A stretch of 64,000 nucleotides of DNA from Paenibacillus sp. FSL R7-0345 (GTDB taxonomy: Bacteria; Bacillota; Bacilli; Paenibacillales; Paenibacillaceae). The stretch is taken from contig NZ_CP152002.1 in the NCBI RefSeq assembly GCF_038595055.1, forward strand, positions 6,100,001 to 6,164,000. The letters are read 5' to 3'. Below are positions 32,364 to 40,622 of the stretch, in pieces; position 1 is the stretch's first letter, and each line of letters opens with the position of its first letter. Below the pieces are notes generated by a model. The model worked only from the letters and a program-made list of their open reading frames with translations. It searched no databases and was not told the DNA's origin. The translations under genes were made by a program, and so were the position numbers.

Positions 32364-33233
32364 TTATTGATTCTTACGGTATATTTTTTCCACTCTGTCC
32401 AGGGGCTCGTAGCCATCGCTAAACCTGGTGAAATGAATAGATTCTTTGGATCCCAGCACCAGCACGCCAAACCGGCTCAGGCTCTCATAAAACAAGCCAT
32501 GCACATGATCGCGGAGCTCATCGTTAAAATATATCATCACATTTCGGCAAAAGATAACATTAAACTCATTAAAGGAAGTATCCGTCGCCAGATTATGCTC
32601 GGCAAAGATAATGTTTTTGCGTAAAAACGGCTGGAAGATCACTGAATTATATTTTGCAGTATAGTATTCGGAAAACGCGCGCGTGCCGCCCGCCTCCATG
32701 TAATTCTTGGTGTACTGCTTCATCCTGCTGATTTCATATACTCCTTCTTTGGCTTGCTGCAGTGAGCGGGCATTCATATCGGTTGCATAAATGCGTGCCT
32801 TGTCATACAGCCCCTCCTCATGCAGAAGGATTGCCATCGAATACACCTCTTCACCCGTTGAACAGCCGGCATGCCAGATTCTGATGTACGGATAGGTCCG
32901 CAGCAGCGGAATGACCTTTTGGCGGAAGGTTAGGAAGAGACCCGGATCACGGAACATTTCCGTCACGGGGATAGAAAGGCTGTAAACAAATCGTTCAAAG
33001 CAGGCCCGGTCATGCAGAACTTTCTCCTGTAGCGCGGATATGGTGGGTACATTCTCGGCATGAACATGATGCCAGATCCGCCGCTTCAGCGAAGGCAGCG
33101 CATAGTTTCTGAAATCATACCCGTATAAGCGGTGCACTCCGCTGAGCAGCAGCTCAATTTCAATCTGCTCCAGCTCCTGCCTGCTTCCCGAATTATCAGC
33201 CTGATCATCATATCCGCGTTCCATTGCTGTCAT
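32364..33233 (-). CDS. CheR-type protein methyltransferase, RsbM-like
   Basis: This 289-residue CheR methyltransferase has an N-terminal helical domain, 'IPVTEMFRDPGLF' (beta-subdomain entrance), SAM motif I 'IRIWHAGCSTGEEVYSMAI' (about 117-135), 'IYATDMNARSL' and 'NVIFCRNVMIYFN'. CheR enzymes methylate glutamates on signalling coiled coils. In Bacillus cereus RsbM, a CheR homologue beside sigB, methylates the kinase RsbK and dampens SigB activation. The neighbours here are an RsbK-like kinase upstream and SigB genes downstream, with no CheB and no chemoreceptor, so an RsbM role is inferred. AGGGATAACT precedes the ATG. Confidence 0.88.
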   Translation of the reverse strand: MTAMERGYDDQADNSGSRQELEQIEIELLLSGVHRLYGYDFRNYALPSLKRRIWHHVHAENVPTISALQEKVLHDRACFERFVYSLSIPVTEMFRDPGLFLTFRQKVIPLLRTYPYIRIWHAGCSTGEEVYSMAILLHEEGLYDKARIYATDMNARSLQQAKEGVYEISRMKQYTKNYMEAGGTRAFSEYYTAKYNSVIFQPFLRKNIIFAEHNLATDTSFNEFNVIFCRNVMIYFNDELRDHVHGLFYESLSRFGVLVLGSKESIHFTRFSDGYEPLDRVEKIYRKNQ

Positions 33234-33317
33234 AGTTATCCCTGCTCTCCTGCATACTTCCGTATTCCGGACTGGTTTTTTTGATCTTACTGTAATGCTA
33301 TTACCCCAATAATCGGC

Positions 33318-36300
33318 TTACGAATACAGCCATACACGCATTAGGGATAGAAGCTGATCTGTGCTGATCGGCTTCTTCATATAATCAGAGGCTCCGGCCT
33401 CAATACACTTGGCCCGGTCCTCTTTCATTGCTTTGGCGGTGAGCGCAATAATCGGCAGCTTCTGATACTGCGGCATCTCACGGATCCGGCGCATCGCTTC
33501 ATACCCGTCCATTTCCGGCATCATCATATCCATCAGCACCAGATCGAAATCATTATGCTCAACCAGCAGATCCAGTGCTTCACGGCCGTTCTCCGCGAAC
33601 TTCACTTCCATCTGGTATCCTTCAAGCACGCTTGAGAGGGCAAAGACGTTACGGATGTCGTCATCAACGAGCAGTATCTTTTTGCCGTCAAAGAGCTCCT
33701 CCTTATTGTGCAGCTTTTGCAGAATTTTACGCTTATCCTCCGGCAGATTCGCCTCCACACGGTGCAGGAAAAGGGTGGTCTCATCCAGCAGGCGCTCCGG
33801 TGAACGGACATCCTTGATAATAATGGATTCGGCATATTTCCGCAGCCGCGTCTCTTCCTTGCTGTCCAGATCCTTGCCGGTATAAATGATAATCGGCAGA
33901 TCATTAAGCTCCTCATCATCACGGATCTGATCCAGCAGCTCAAAGCCGGTCATATCGCCCAGCATCAGGTCAAGCACCATGCAATCGTACCGCTGCTTGC
34001 GAAGCTCGCTCAGCGCTTCCTCACCGGTGGATACTGCAGTAATGGCAACATCGTCGTGACCGATCAGCTCCATAATAGAGCGCCGCTGGATCTCATCGTC
34101 CTCAACAATCAGAAGATGCTTCAAGGTACTGGACGTGTAGTTCTCAATCTGGGAAAAGGCACGGTCCAGCGCCTGTCTGGAGGACGGCTTCTTCAGATAG
34201 GCCATCGCTCCCATCATCAGCCCCTGCTTCACCTCATCATTAACCGAGATGACATGCACCGGAATATGGCGTGTCTGTGAAGCACCCTTCAGCTCTCTAA
34301 GGATGGACCAGCCATCCATAACAGGCAGCTGGATGTCCAGGATGATCGCGTCAGGCAGGAAGGTTTTGGCCATCTGCAGCCCGGTATCCCCTTGCAGGGC
34401 TACCAGGCCTTTAAAGCCGCGCCCGCGGGCCATGCCGAGCAGAATTTTGGCGAAGCTGTCATCATCCTCAATAATCAGGATGACCTTATCTTCTGCCGTA
34501 AGCTCCTCGCGGTCATCTTCAACCTGTACCGGGTTAAGCGGTACAGGTATGGCCTCTCCAGGTCCGGCCGTCAGCCGCTCCTCCACAGCCAAAGCGGCTA
34601 CCTCATGGGCTGCCGCCGCTTCCACGGCTCCCGGAAGGAGACTGTAATGGCCTTTTACAGGCAGGTAAAGAGTAAATACGCTGCCTTGTCCTTCCCGCGA
34701 TTCCAGTCCGATCGCTCCGCCCATCAGACGGGCCAGCTCGCGGCTGATCGATAGTCCCAGGCCTGTCCCGCCGTATTTGCGGCTGGTTGTCCCATCTACC
34801 TGCTGGAACGCCTCGAATACAACCTCTGTCTTATCAGACGGAATCCCGATACCGCTGTCCTTGACAGCAATGGCTACATATTCGAACTCATCCGGCAGGA
34901 ACGCAGGCAGCATGCCTGGTTCAGCACGGCTGATTGAGAATTCCACGAAGCCTTCGCTCGTGAATTTGAAGGCATTGGACAGCAGATTACGCAGTATCTG
35001 CTTGAGCCGGTGGCTGTCCGTGTACAGGCTGTCCGGCAGCGGCTCATCAAAGGAAAGTCGCAGAGACAGCCCCTTCTTGGCCGCCTGCGGCGCAAAGTTC
35101 TGTTTCACGAACGTTTTAAGCTCAGTAAGCGGAATATCCTCGTAGCTCAGCTCCATCTTGCCGGCATCCACTTTGGACAAATCGAGAATTTCATCGATCA
35201 TCTTCAGCAGGTCAGCGCCCGACATATAAATGGTATGGGCGAATTCTATCTGTTTCTCTGTCAGGTTGCCGTCTTTATTCTCCGTAAGCAGCTGGGAAAG
35301 AATAAGCAGACTGTTCAGCGGAGTCCGCAGCTCGTGGGACATATTCGCCAGAAACTCTGATTTGTATTTTCCTGTAACAGCAAGCTGCATTGCCTGCTTC
35401 TCCAGCTGGCTGCGGGCATGCTCAATTTCATCCTTCTTCTCCTCGACCTCCTGGACCTGCTCCTCAAGGGCGCGGGTCTTGGCGACCAGCTCAATATTGA
35501 AATGCTCCAGCTCGCCCTGCTGCCGCTGCAGGAGCTCCTCAGAACGCTTCAGCGCATCCGTCTGCTCTTCCAGGTTCTCATTGGAACGGCGCAGCTCTTC
35601 CTGCTGGGTCTGCAGCTCCTCTGACTGGCACTGCAATTCTTCCGTCAGTGCCTGTGATTCGCGCAGGAGCTCTTCAACCGCCATTCTGCGGTTAATATTA
35701 TTTAGAATAATACCGAGATTGACCGCCAATTGATGAAGCAATTCATTCTGCAGAACTGTAAATGGTGTAAAGGACGCAAACTCGAGCACCCCGAGAACCT
35801 CATCCTCAAACAATACAGGATAAATGAAAATATGATCCGGGTGCCCGTCCCCGAAGCCGGAGGACACGTTGATATAATGATCAGGCGCCTTTTCCAGCTT
35901 AATCGGTATTTTATCTGAAGCACACTGCCCGACGAGCCCCTGGCCGAAGTCGAAATACTCCTTGAGGCCGTCCTCGGCATCACCGGCATAGAAGGCACTG
36001 GCCAGAAGCCGTTTAGCGTTATGAGGGTCTTTCAGATAAAGCGCCCCATATTGTGCGCCAAGCACCGGGGTGAACTCACTGATAAAGGTCTGTGATACGC
36101 GGTCCAGCGAGCTGACACCCCGCAGAAGCTCTGTCACACGCGCAATATTGCCATTAAGCCAAGCCTGGTCGCTCTGGGCCTGGGTGTATGCTTTTTCAAG
36201 CTCCTGCTTCTGCTCAATATCCTCAGCCATCCGCTGAAAGACACGTGCCACATCGCCAATCTCATCCTTGGAGTTAACCTTGATCCGGCGGATCGCCCGC

Positions 36301-36980
36301 ATCTTCCCGCTGCCAAAGCTGGTGATCATCATGGATACAACATTAAGGCCGCGTGTAATGCTCGGAATCACCCATAGAATAATACCGACCCCGAGCAGCA
36401 GCCCGACAGCCATGATCAAGGCTACCATCTGGATGGATCTTTCATAAGCAGCCTGGGCTGAAGCATTCTCCTGCGTCATCCGGTTGGCATTATAATCTGA
36501 CAGTGCATTCAGGCTGTTAAGCACTTCGTCCTGGATGTCCTGTCCCTCAGCGTTCCGGTAAGTGTTGGCATTCTGGAAATAGCCGGATTCGAGCATCTCA
36601 ATCGCCCTGTTCTGGTAATTCATGTAGGCGGCATAAGCAGTCTCTATCCGGTTCAGCATCTCTATTTCATCGGCAGAGGAAAGGAAAGACTCAATGGCCT
36701 TCCGGTATCCTTCTGCTTTTATCATCTTATTGTCTATCTCGGTTTTCTGAATCTCTATTGTCTCTACATCGGCATTAAGCATTGCCGTGGTCAAAATGCG
36801 GGCCATATCATTGACTTCGCCGCGCAGTCCGGAGGATGCACGGCCCTTATCGTATCTCTCCTGGAAGCTGTCAAGCTGACTGCTCATATAGTTCAGCCGA
36901 TCGTAGCCAATCATTGTCAAGGCCAGCATAATGGCCAGCATTGCACTGAAGCCGATCAGCAGCTTGGCTTTTATTTTCAT
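33318..36980 (-). CDS. CHASE3-HAMP-GAF hybrid histidine kinase with three receivers, RsbK-like
   Basis: This 1220-residue membrane sensor has TM1 about 7-26, an extracellular CHASE3-type helical domain about 38-180, TM2 about 184-206, HAMP about 207-260 and GAF about 280-430. A long coiled coil rich in Gln/Glu (about 432-540) follows, then HisKA H549 ('FLANMSHELRTPLNS'), HATPase (about 655-775) and three receivers with phospho-Asp D882, D1004 and D1151. B. cereus RsbK is a CHASE3 hybrid kinase controlling SigB; this protein has the same plan with extra receivers. The Glu/Gln-rich coiled coil is a likely substrate for the adjacent methyltransferase. It starts within the stop of the RsbY-like gene (TAATG), so the two are coupled. 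Confidence 0.9.
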   Translation of the reverse strand: MKIKAKLLIGFSAMLAIMLALTMIGYDRLNYMSSQLDSFQERYDKGRASSGLRGEVNDMARILTTAMLNADVETIEIQKTEIDNKMIKAEGYRKAIESFLSSADEIEMLNRIETAYAAYMNYQNRAIEMLESGYFQNANTYRNAEGQDIQDEVLNSLNALSDYNANRMTQENASAQAAYERSIQMVALIMAVGLLLGVGIILWVIPSITRGLNVVSMMITSFGSGKMRAIRRIKVNSKDEIGDVARVFQRMAEDIEQKQELEKAYTQAQSDQAWLNGNIARVTELLRGVSSLDRVSQTFISEFTPVLGAQYGALYLKDPHNAKRLLASAFYAGDAEDGLKEYFDFGQGLVGQCASDKIPIKLEKAPDHYINVSSGFGDGHPDHIFIYPVLFEDEVLGVLEFASFTPFTVLQNELLHQLAVNLGIILNNINRRMAVEELLRESQALTEELQCQSEELQTQQEELRRSNENLEEQTDALKRSEELLQRQQGELEHFNIELVAKTRALEEQVQEVEEKKDEIEHARSQLEKQAMQLAVTGKYKSEFLANMSHELRTPLNSLLILSQLLTENKDGNLTEKQIEFAHTIYMSGADLLKMIDEILDLSKVDAGKMELSYEDIPLTELKTFVKQNFAPQAAKKGLSLRLSFDEPLPDSLYTDSHRLKQILRNLLSNAFKFTSEGFVEFSISRAEPGMLPAFLPDEFEYVAIAVKDSGIGIPSDKTEVVFEAFQQVDGTTSRKYGGTGLGLSISRELARLMGGAIGLESREGQGSVFTLYLPVKGHYSLLPGAVEAAAAHEVAALAVEERLTAGPGEAIPVPLNPVQVEDDREELTAEDKVILIIEDDDSFAKILLGMARGRGFKGLVALQGDTGLQMAKTFLPDAIILDIQLPVMDGWSILRELKGASQTRHIPVHVISVNDEVKQGLMMGAMAYLKKPSSRQALDRAFSQIENYTSSTLKHLLIVEDDEIQRRSIMELIGHDDVAITAVSTGEEALSELRKQRYDCMVLDLMLGDMTGFELLDQIRDDEELNDLPIIIYTGKDLDSKEETRLRKYAESIIIKDVRSPERLLDETTLFLHRVEANLPEDKRKILQKLHNKEELFDGKKILLVDDDIRNVFALSSVLEGYQMEVKFAENGREALDLLVEHNDFDLVLMDMMMPEMDGYEAMRRIREMPQYQKLPIIALTAKAMKEDRAKCIEAGASDYMKKPISTDQLLSLMRVWLYS

Positions 36981-38149
36981 TACTGTTCAGTTCCTTTCCC
37001 CAGTGTAATCCACACCAGGCATTTATCGTCATCGCGTTCAAGGTCAGGCTCGTCTATAAAGAAGACGTCACGCATCGCTTCCTCATGCCATTCATGCCCT
37101 CTGTTTAAATGTCCGGTCATAAATTTAAGCTGGTCCTCCTGGTCGCCCTCTGCCATTTCGAGCAGCCCGTCCGTATACAACACCAGATGTCCCTCTTCCT
37201 CAAAGCTGAGGCTCTGCGGCTGAATGTCAATCCGGTCAAACAGGCCTACAGGGTGGCAGTTGCTTTCGAGGAGTACAGGCTCTTTGGCTCCTCCCTCGAA
37301 AAACAGCCCCGGCGGATGTCCGGCATTCACATAATCGATGCGCTTCATCCGGGTATCGATCACCATATAGATAGCCGTAAAGTAATACTGGACCAGTTGC
37401 TTCTCAATGTACAGCTGATTGAAACGGCGGTTCAGCTCCTGGATCACCTTTTCCGGTTCCACATAGGTAGTCACCGTATCCTTCAGCACGGAAGCCAGGA
37501 ACATACAGAACAGTGAAGAGGAGATGCCGTGGCCCATCATATCCAGCAGAATTACGGCATACCTTCCTTCGCCCAGCGGAAACCAGGCATACAGATCGCC
37601 GGCCAGTTCAAAGGAAGGCTGGTAAATGGCATGCACCTCAAAGGCCTCTTCCATAATCGGCAGGCTCAGCACCGCATTCTGCACGAGTGCGGCAAGCTTC
37701 AGCTCGTCCTTTATCCGCTGGTCCCGTTCGTTATGCCAGTCCTTCTCCCGCTTCAGACGCAGCGCCAGACGGATCCGGGCCATCAGTTCAACCTTATTTA
37801 TCGGTTTCGTAACATAATCGCCGGCTCCTGCATCAAGCGCTTCAGCCAGTTTTTTGGAATCTCCTACCGCAGTCACCATTATAATAGGGATATCACGCAG
37901 ATGTTCATATTGCTGTACGACGCGGCAGGCTTCAATTCCATCCATCTCCGGCATCATCATATCAAGCAGAATCAGATCAACATCCGAATGGCGCGGCCGC
38001 GCCGTATCATTCCCGGAGGCGATCCCCAGAATCTTCAGCATCTCCTTCGCGGACGATGCCGTTATAAAGTTCTTGTAATCTTCCTTCTTCAGGATTTCAC
38101 GGATTATAATTACGTTGGTAGGATTGTCATCTACAATTAATATTTTCAA
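36980..38149 (-). CDS. response regulator with PP2C (SpoIIE-type) phosphatase, RsbY-like
   Basis: This 389-residue protein has a receiver domain with D63 in 'LILLDMMMPEMDG' and a conserved Lys in 'YVTKPINK', a linker helix (about 125-160), and a SpoIIE-type PP2C domain (about 170-385) with metal-binding 'FELAGDLYAWF', 'VILLDMMGHGISSSLF' and 'LVLYTDGLLEM'. The layout equals B. cereus RsbY, which dephosphorylates RsbV-P when its receiver is phosphorylated by RsbK, freeing SigB. Start is TTG 38149, after GAGGTGAAGAGGC. First gene of the cluster, overlapping the RsbK-like start by one base. Confidence 0.92.
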   Translation of the reverse strand: MKILIVDDNPTNVIIIREILKKEDYKNFITASSAKEMLKILGIASGNDTARPRHSDVDLILLDMMMPEMDGIEACRVVQQYEHLRDIPIIMVTAVGDSKKLAEALDAGAGDYVTKPINKVELMARIRLALRLKREKDWHNERDQRIKDELKLAALVQNAVLSLPIMEEAFEVHAIYQPSFELAGDLYAWFPLGEGRYAVILLDMMGHGISSSLFCMFLASVLKDTVTTYVEPEKVIQELNRRFNQLYIEKQLVQYYFTAIYMVIDTRMKRIDYVNAGHPPGLFFEGGAKEPVLLESNCHPVGLFDRIDIQPQSLSFEEEGHLVLYTDGLLEMAEGDQEDQLKFMTGHLNRGHEWHEEAMRDVFFIDEPDLERDDDKCLVWITLGKGTEQ

Positions 38150-38210
38150 GCCTCTTCACCTCACACGAATAATTTGAGCTCCGTAAACATCCCTGCTAGT
38201 CCATCCTCTT

Positions 38211-38240
38211 ATCATACGATATTTAAAGAGTTACTTTCCA
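38211..38240 (-). promoter_or_regulatory. possible sigma-A promoter of the rsbY-K-M-HK genes
   Basis: On the minus strand TGGAAA (38240-38235), 18 bases and TATGAT (38216-38211) lie about 62 bases before the TTG start. The match is moderate. No SigB-type site is seen here, so the sensory genes seem to be controlled separately from rsbVW-sigB. Confidence 0.45.
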
Positions 38241-38291
38241 CGAATCTATAATTTGGCAAAACAGGGTGTTATTGTTTCCGTATTCAACAAA

Positions 38292-38334
38292 GTAACCTCC
38301 AGCCCCACTACAAAATAGTGGAAATGGAGGTTAC
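38292..38334 (-). terminator. terminator of the YflT-type gene
   Basis: Outer stem GTAACCTCCA / TGGAGGTTAC (10 bp) and inner CCACTA / TAGTGG form one long hairpin about 40 bases after the stop at 38374. Short T-rich tail on the minus strand. Confidence 0.7.
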
Positions 38335-38373
38335 GCTATTGCGCTATAGTTCCGGCATGCCGGAAAATGCTGA

Positions 38374-38721
38374 TTATTGCGGATATTTCTTGGCAATGAC
38401 AAGCACCTTACCCGCATCCAGTTCTTTCTCATAAAATCCCGCTTCAGCCGCGCTAAAGCCAAGTGCTGTTATCTTGGAACGCAAAGCATCTCCGCGTGAC
38501 CGGAAAAGATTGGCGATAGAGCCAAACAATCCTTCTTCGCCTAAGCCGACCTCATTTGTGTTCGCCGCATCTACAATGCGGTTTTCACGGTCCTGATCAT
38601 GACTGATAACATAAATGTTATCCTTGGTGTAACCGCTGTCGCGCAGACGGTTCACTTCTTCTATCGCCTGAACACCGTTCTCCAAAAGCTTGGCATACGA
38701 CTGTGCCCCGATTGAACCCAT
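38374..38721 (-). CDS. general stress protein, YflT / GSP17M family
   Basis: This 115-residue protein has the heat-induced stress protein YflT domain (PF11181 type): 'GVQAIEEVNRLRDSGYTKDNIYVISHDQDR' at the N-terminus and 'GDALRSKITALGFSAAEAGFYEKELDAGKVLVIAKK' at the end. Family members such as YflT and GSP17M are classic SigB-regulon products of unknown mechanism. A GTTTCA-N14-GGTTAA site upstream (38789-38814) supports SigB control here too. AAGGAGCGTGATCTC precedes the ATG. Confidence 0.88.
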   Translation of the reverse strand: MGSIGAQSYAKLLENGVQAIEEVNRLRDSGYTKDNIYVISHDQDRENRIVDAANTNEVGLGEEGLFGSIANLFRSRGDALRSKITALGFSAAEAGFYEKELDAGKVLVIAKKYPQ

Positions 38722-38788
38722 GAGATCACGCTCCTTAAGCTTAGATTGTGAGGTTAATTTTGTCCCCGAAAAGACAACTGTATGTTAT

Positions 38789-38814
38789 TTAACCTTAACC
38801 GCAGCTTATGAAAC
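38789..38814 (-). promoter_or_regulatory. candidate SigB promoter of the YflT-type gene
   Basis: On the minus strand GTTTCA (38814-38809), 14 bases, then GGTTAA (38794-38789) has the same -35 and spacing as the rsbV promoter, with one -10 mismatch to GGGTAA. The transcript would start about 60 bases before the ATG at 38721. Confidence 0.6.
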
Positions 38815-38817
38815 ACC

Positions 38818-39354
38818 TCAGGAAGCATTTGCATCAAATAAATCAATTCCGTCCCATTCACCGGTTATTGAATTGCGGTAAATCTTAAGCGCTGCATTTC
38901 CTCTTATATAAACATCACCGTCTTCAGCGATAAAATCCGGATAGCCCAGCAATTCACGCACATTGTCATCAGCCGGGTTCAGTATAACCTCATTCAGCTT
39001 CAGACCGTATAATCCGGCCTGGGCCGGAGAAACATGAATGTAGGTAACCATCCCATCGCATATACCTGCTGTCATATCGGCATACTGATATTCCAGACAT
39101 TCCTGCCAAGGGTCAGGCGTAATATTCAGCGGTGTGCCCTTAGTGAGCAGAAGTTCTTCCACAGGCGCATACAAAGCCGCTCCGGCCATTGAATCAAAGC
39201 TGTCCATATAACGGTCCAGACTCAGACCCTGTTCAAAAGCAAGGACTGCTTCGGGCTGCATTGTGAAGAAATGGGCAGGAGCCTGCACCTGCTGCTGCTC
39301 AGAGGGAGTAAGATAAGAGGAAAACAGGCTAAACAAAAGAATGATGACGTTCAT
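38818..39354 (-). CDS. exported or membrane-anchored hypothetical protein
   Basis: This is a 178-residue protein I do not recognise. Residues 1-15 (MNVIILLFSLFSSYL) are hydrophobic and may be a short signal or anchor, but no clear cleavage site or lipobox follows. The rest is an acidic globular domain of about 160 residues with 'YQYADMTAGICDGMVTYIHVSPAQAGLYGLKLNEVILNPADDNVRELLGYPDFIAEDGDVYIRGNAALKIYRN', which reads like a beta-sandwich. It lies among SigB-type stress genes, upstream of the YflT gene in the same direction. Confidence 0.6.
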   Translation of the reverse strand: MNVIILLFSLFSSYLTPSEQQQVQAPAHFFTMQPEAVLAFEQGLSLDRYMDSFDSMAGAALYAPVEELLLTKGTPLNITPDPWQECLEYQYADMTAGICDGMVTYIHVSPAQAGLYGLKLNEVILNPADDNVRELLGYPDFIAEDGDVYIRGNAALKIYRNSITGEWDGIDLFDANAS

Positions 39355-39442
39355 AAGACCGTCCCGCCTTTCATAATGTGCACCGGTGCTGTGTTAATGG
39401 GACTTTGATTTTAAGGTTACATTTTGAACGCTGAATGAAGGA

Positions 39443-39949
39443 TTAATGACGGAATTTCTGCCAGATTGCAGCTGCGGCATCTATACCCTTCAGCGCCACT
39501 CCTATTTTTCCCGGCGCTTCTTTGGCGTATGCAGCGTCATAGGATTTCACCGTACGTTCTTCTGCCGGAGACAGCGGCTTCTCATCGATTGACACAGCCC
39601 CTGCCTTCTGCTTCAGCTCACGGGACTTGCGGTATTTCTCAATCACTGTAACTGAAACCTGCTTGACAGTCAGTGTCAGCTCGTTCATAACATCGCCGAG
39701 ATTTTTGACGGAATCGACAATAGGATCAATCTTCTGGATTTTACCCTGCACATCTGCAGTAATATCATTGGCATGCCTTACGGTTGTCTTGATCTCGTAG
39801 GTAAGCTCATCTACTGTCTTCTGCACTTCCTGCAGAGTCTGGCTGACTTTGTCGAGGGATTCCTTTGCTGAGTTCAATGTTTTAATTAAAAAGAAGACGA
39901 GTACGGCGAATGCGACAGCAACCAATGCTACGCTAAGTTCAATGATCAT
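39443..39949 (-). CDS. DUF948 (YtxG-type) stress protein
   Basis: This 168-residue protein has an N-terminal membrane helix 'ELSVALVAVAFAVLVFFLIKTL' (about 4-25) followed by a long coiled-coil region 'SAKESLDKVSQTLQEVQKTVDELTYEIKTTVRHANDITADVQGKIQKIDPIVDSVKNLGDVM', the DUF948 signature of YtxG. In B. subtilis ytxG is stress-induced through SigB. The ATG at 39949 has AAGGGG at good spacing; the upstream TTG lacks one. A clear SigB-type promoter lies at 40008-40033. Confidence 0.85.
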   Translation of the reverse strand: MIIELSVALVAVAFAVLVFFLIKTLNSAKESLDKVSQTLQEVQKTVDELTYEIKTTVRHANDITADVQGKIQKIDPIVDSVKNLGDVMNELTLTVKQVSVTVIEKYRKSRELKQKAGAVSIDEKPLSPAEERTVKSYDAAYAKEAPGKIGVALKGIDAAAAIWQKFRH

Positions 39950-40007
39950 TTCAAAAACCCCTTCCAAGTCATAAAATGTCGGCTTGCCCTGCCTTGTTAC
40001 TGCATAG

Positions 40008-40033
40008 TTACCCTCACGCCTAAAGCCCGAAAC
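40008..40033 (-). promoter_or_regulatory. SigB-type promoter of the DUF948 gene
   Basis: On the minus strand GTTTCG (40033-40028), 14 bases, then GGGTAA (40013-40008). Spacing equals that of the rsbV site and both elements fit the SigB consensus. The predicted start lies about 50 bases upstream of the ATG at 39949. Confidence 0.75.
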
Positions 40034-40136
40034 AGCCTGTCAAGCGCCTTAAAGACCAGAGCGGGCCTTCATGTTTCAAAGCGGAAAAGCCCGTTTAAAA
40101 ATGGACTACACCACCCGACAGAAAGGATGACTTCAC

Positions 40137-40304
40137 ATGCTGAAATGGTCGGTAATTCTGCTGGTGATCGCACTCATCGCCGGTGTGTTCGGATTCTTTA
40201 ATATCGTAGGAGCGGCAGTCGGTATCGCCAAGGTTTTGTTCTTTATCTTCCTGATCCTGTTCATTGTCTCCCTCTTTACCGGACAGCGCGGAAGGTCAAT
40301 GTAA
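40137..40304 (+). CDS. DUF1328 family small membrane protein
   Basis: This 55-residue protein reads MLKWSVILLVIALIAGVFGF, then FNIVGAAVGIAKVLFFIFLI, then a third short segment ending in QRGRSM, with two transmembrane helices. This is the YtjA/DUF1328 pattern. AAAGGA lies 10 bases upstream of the ATG and a terminator follows at 40374. It is divergent from the DUF948 gene and is part of the stress gene neighbourhood; DUF1328 genes are often stress-induced in other bacteria. Confidence 0.85.
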   Translation: MLKWSVILLVIALIAGVFGFFNIVGAAVGIAKVLFFIFLILFIVSLFTGQRGRSM

Positions 40305-40622
40305 TCATATCCAGCCGGAATATTAACTTACTGAATGTTAGATCGGTGAGCCTTGCATAACATAATGGTGCTAAACCCGGAAACTCCGCTAAGGAGCTCC
40401 GGGTTGTTTTATGTACGGATTATTTTTATGTACGAAATGTCCTCTGCCACTAATATCCTATTCCCGCAGCAGATCGTATAGGCCTTTCCCGCCCTCAAAT
40501 GAATTTTAAAGTTTTATCTGGACGGCTGGTTCACTGCCTCCCCTTTTTGTTTACATGCATATTAGCACAGTTCAAACATGGAAAAATCCGCTAACCCAAA
40601 CCCACACTAGGAGGAATTACAG
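40305..40622. other. gene-free interval after the DUF1328 gene
   Basis: It contains a transcription terminator (40374-40405) in its first third. The remainder is AT-rich with no ORF, including GTTTACATGCATATTAG about 60 bases before the next ribosome binding site, from which a promoter for the exported-protein gene probably starts. No consensus -35/-10 pair can be named with confidence. Confidence 0.4.
40374..40405 (+). terminator. terminator after the DUF1328 gene
   Basis: AACCCGGA / TCCGGGTT (8 bp) with inner CTCC / GGAG is followed by GTTTTATG. It lies 70 bases after the stop. Confidence 0.8.
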
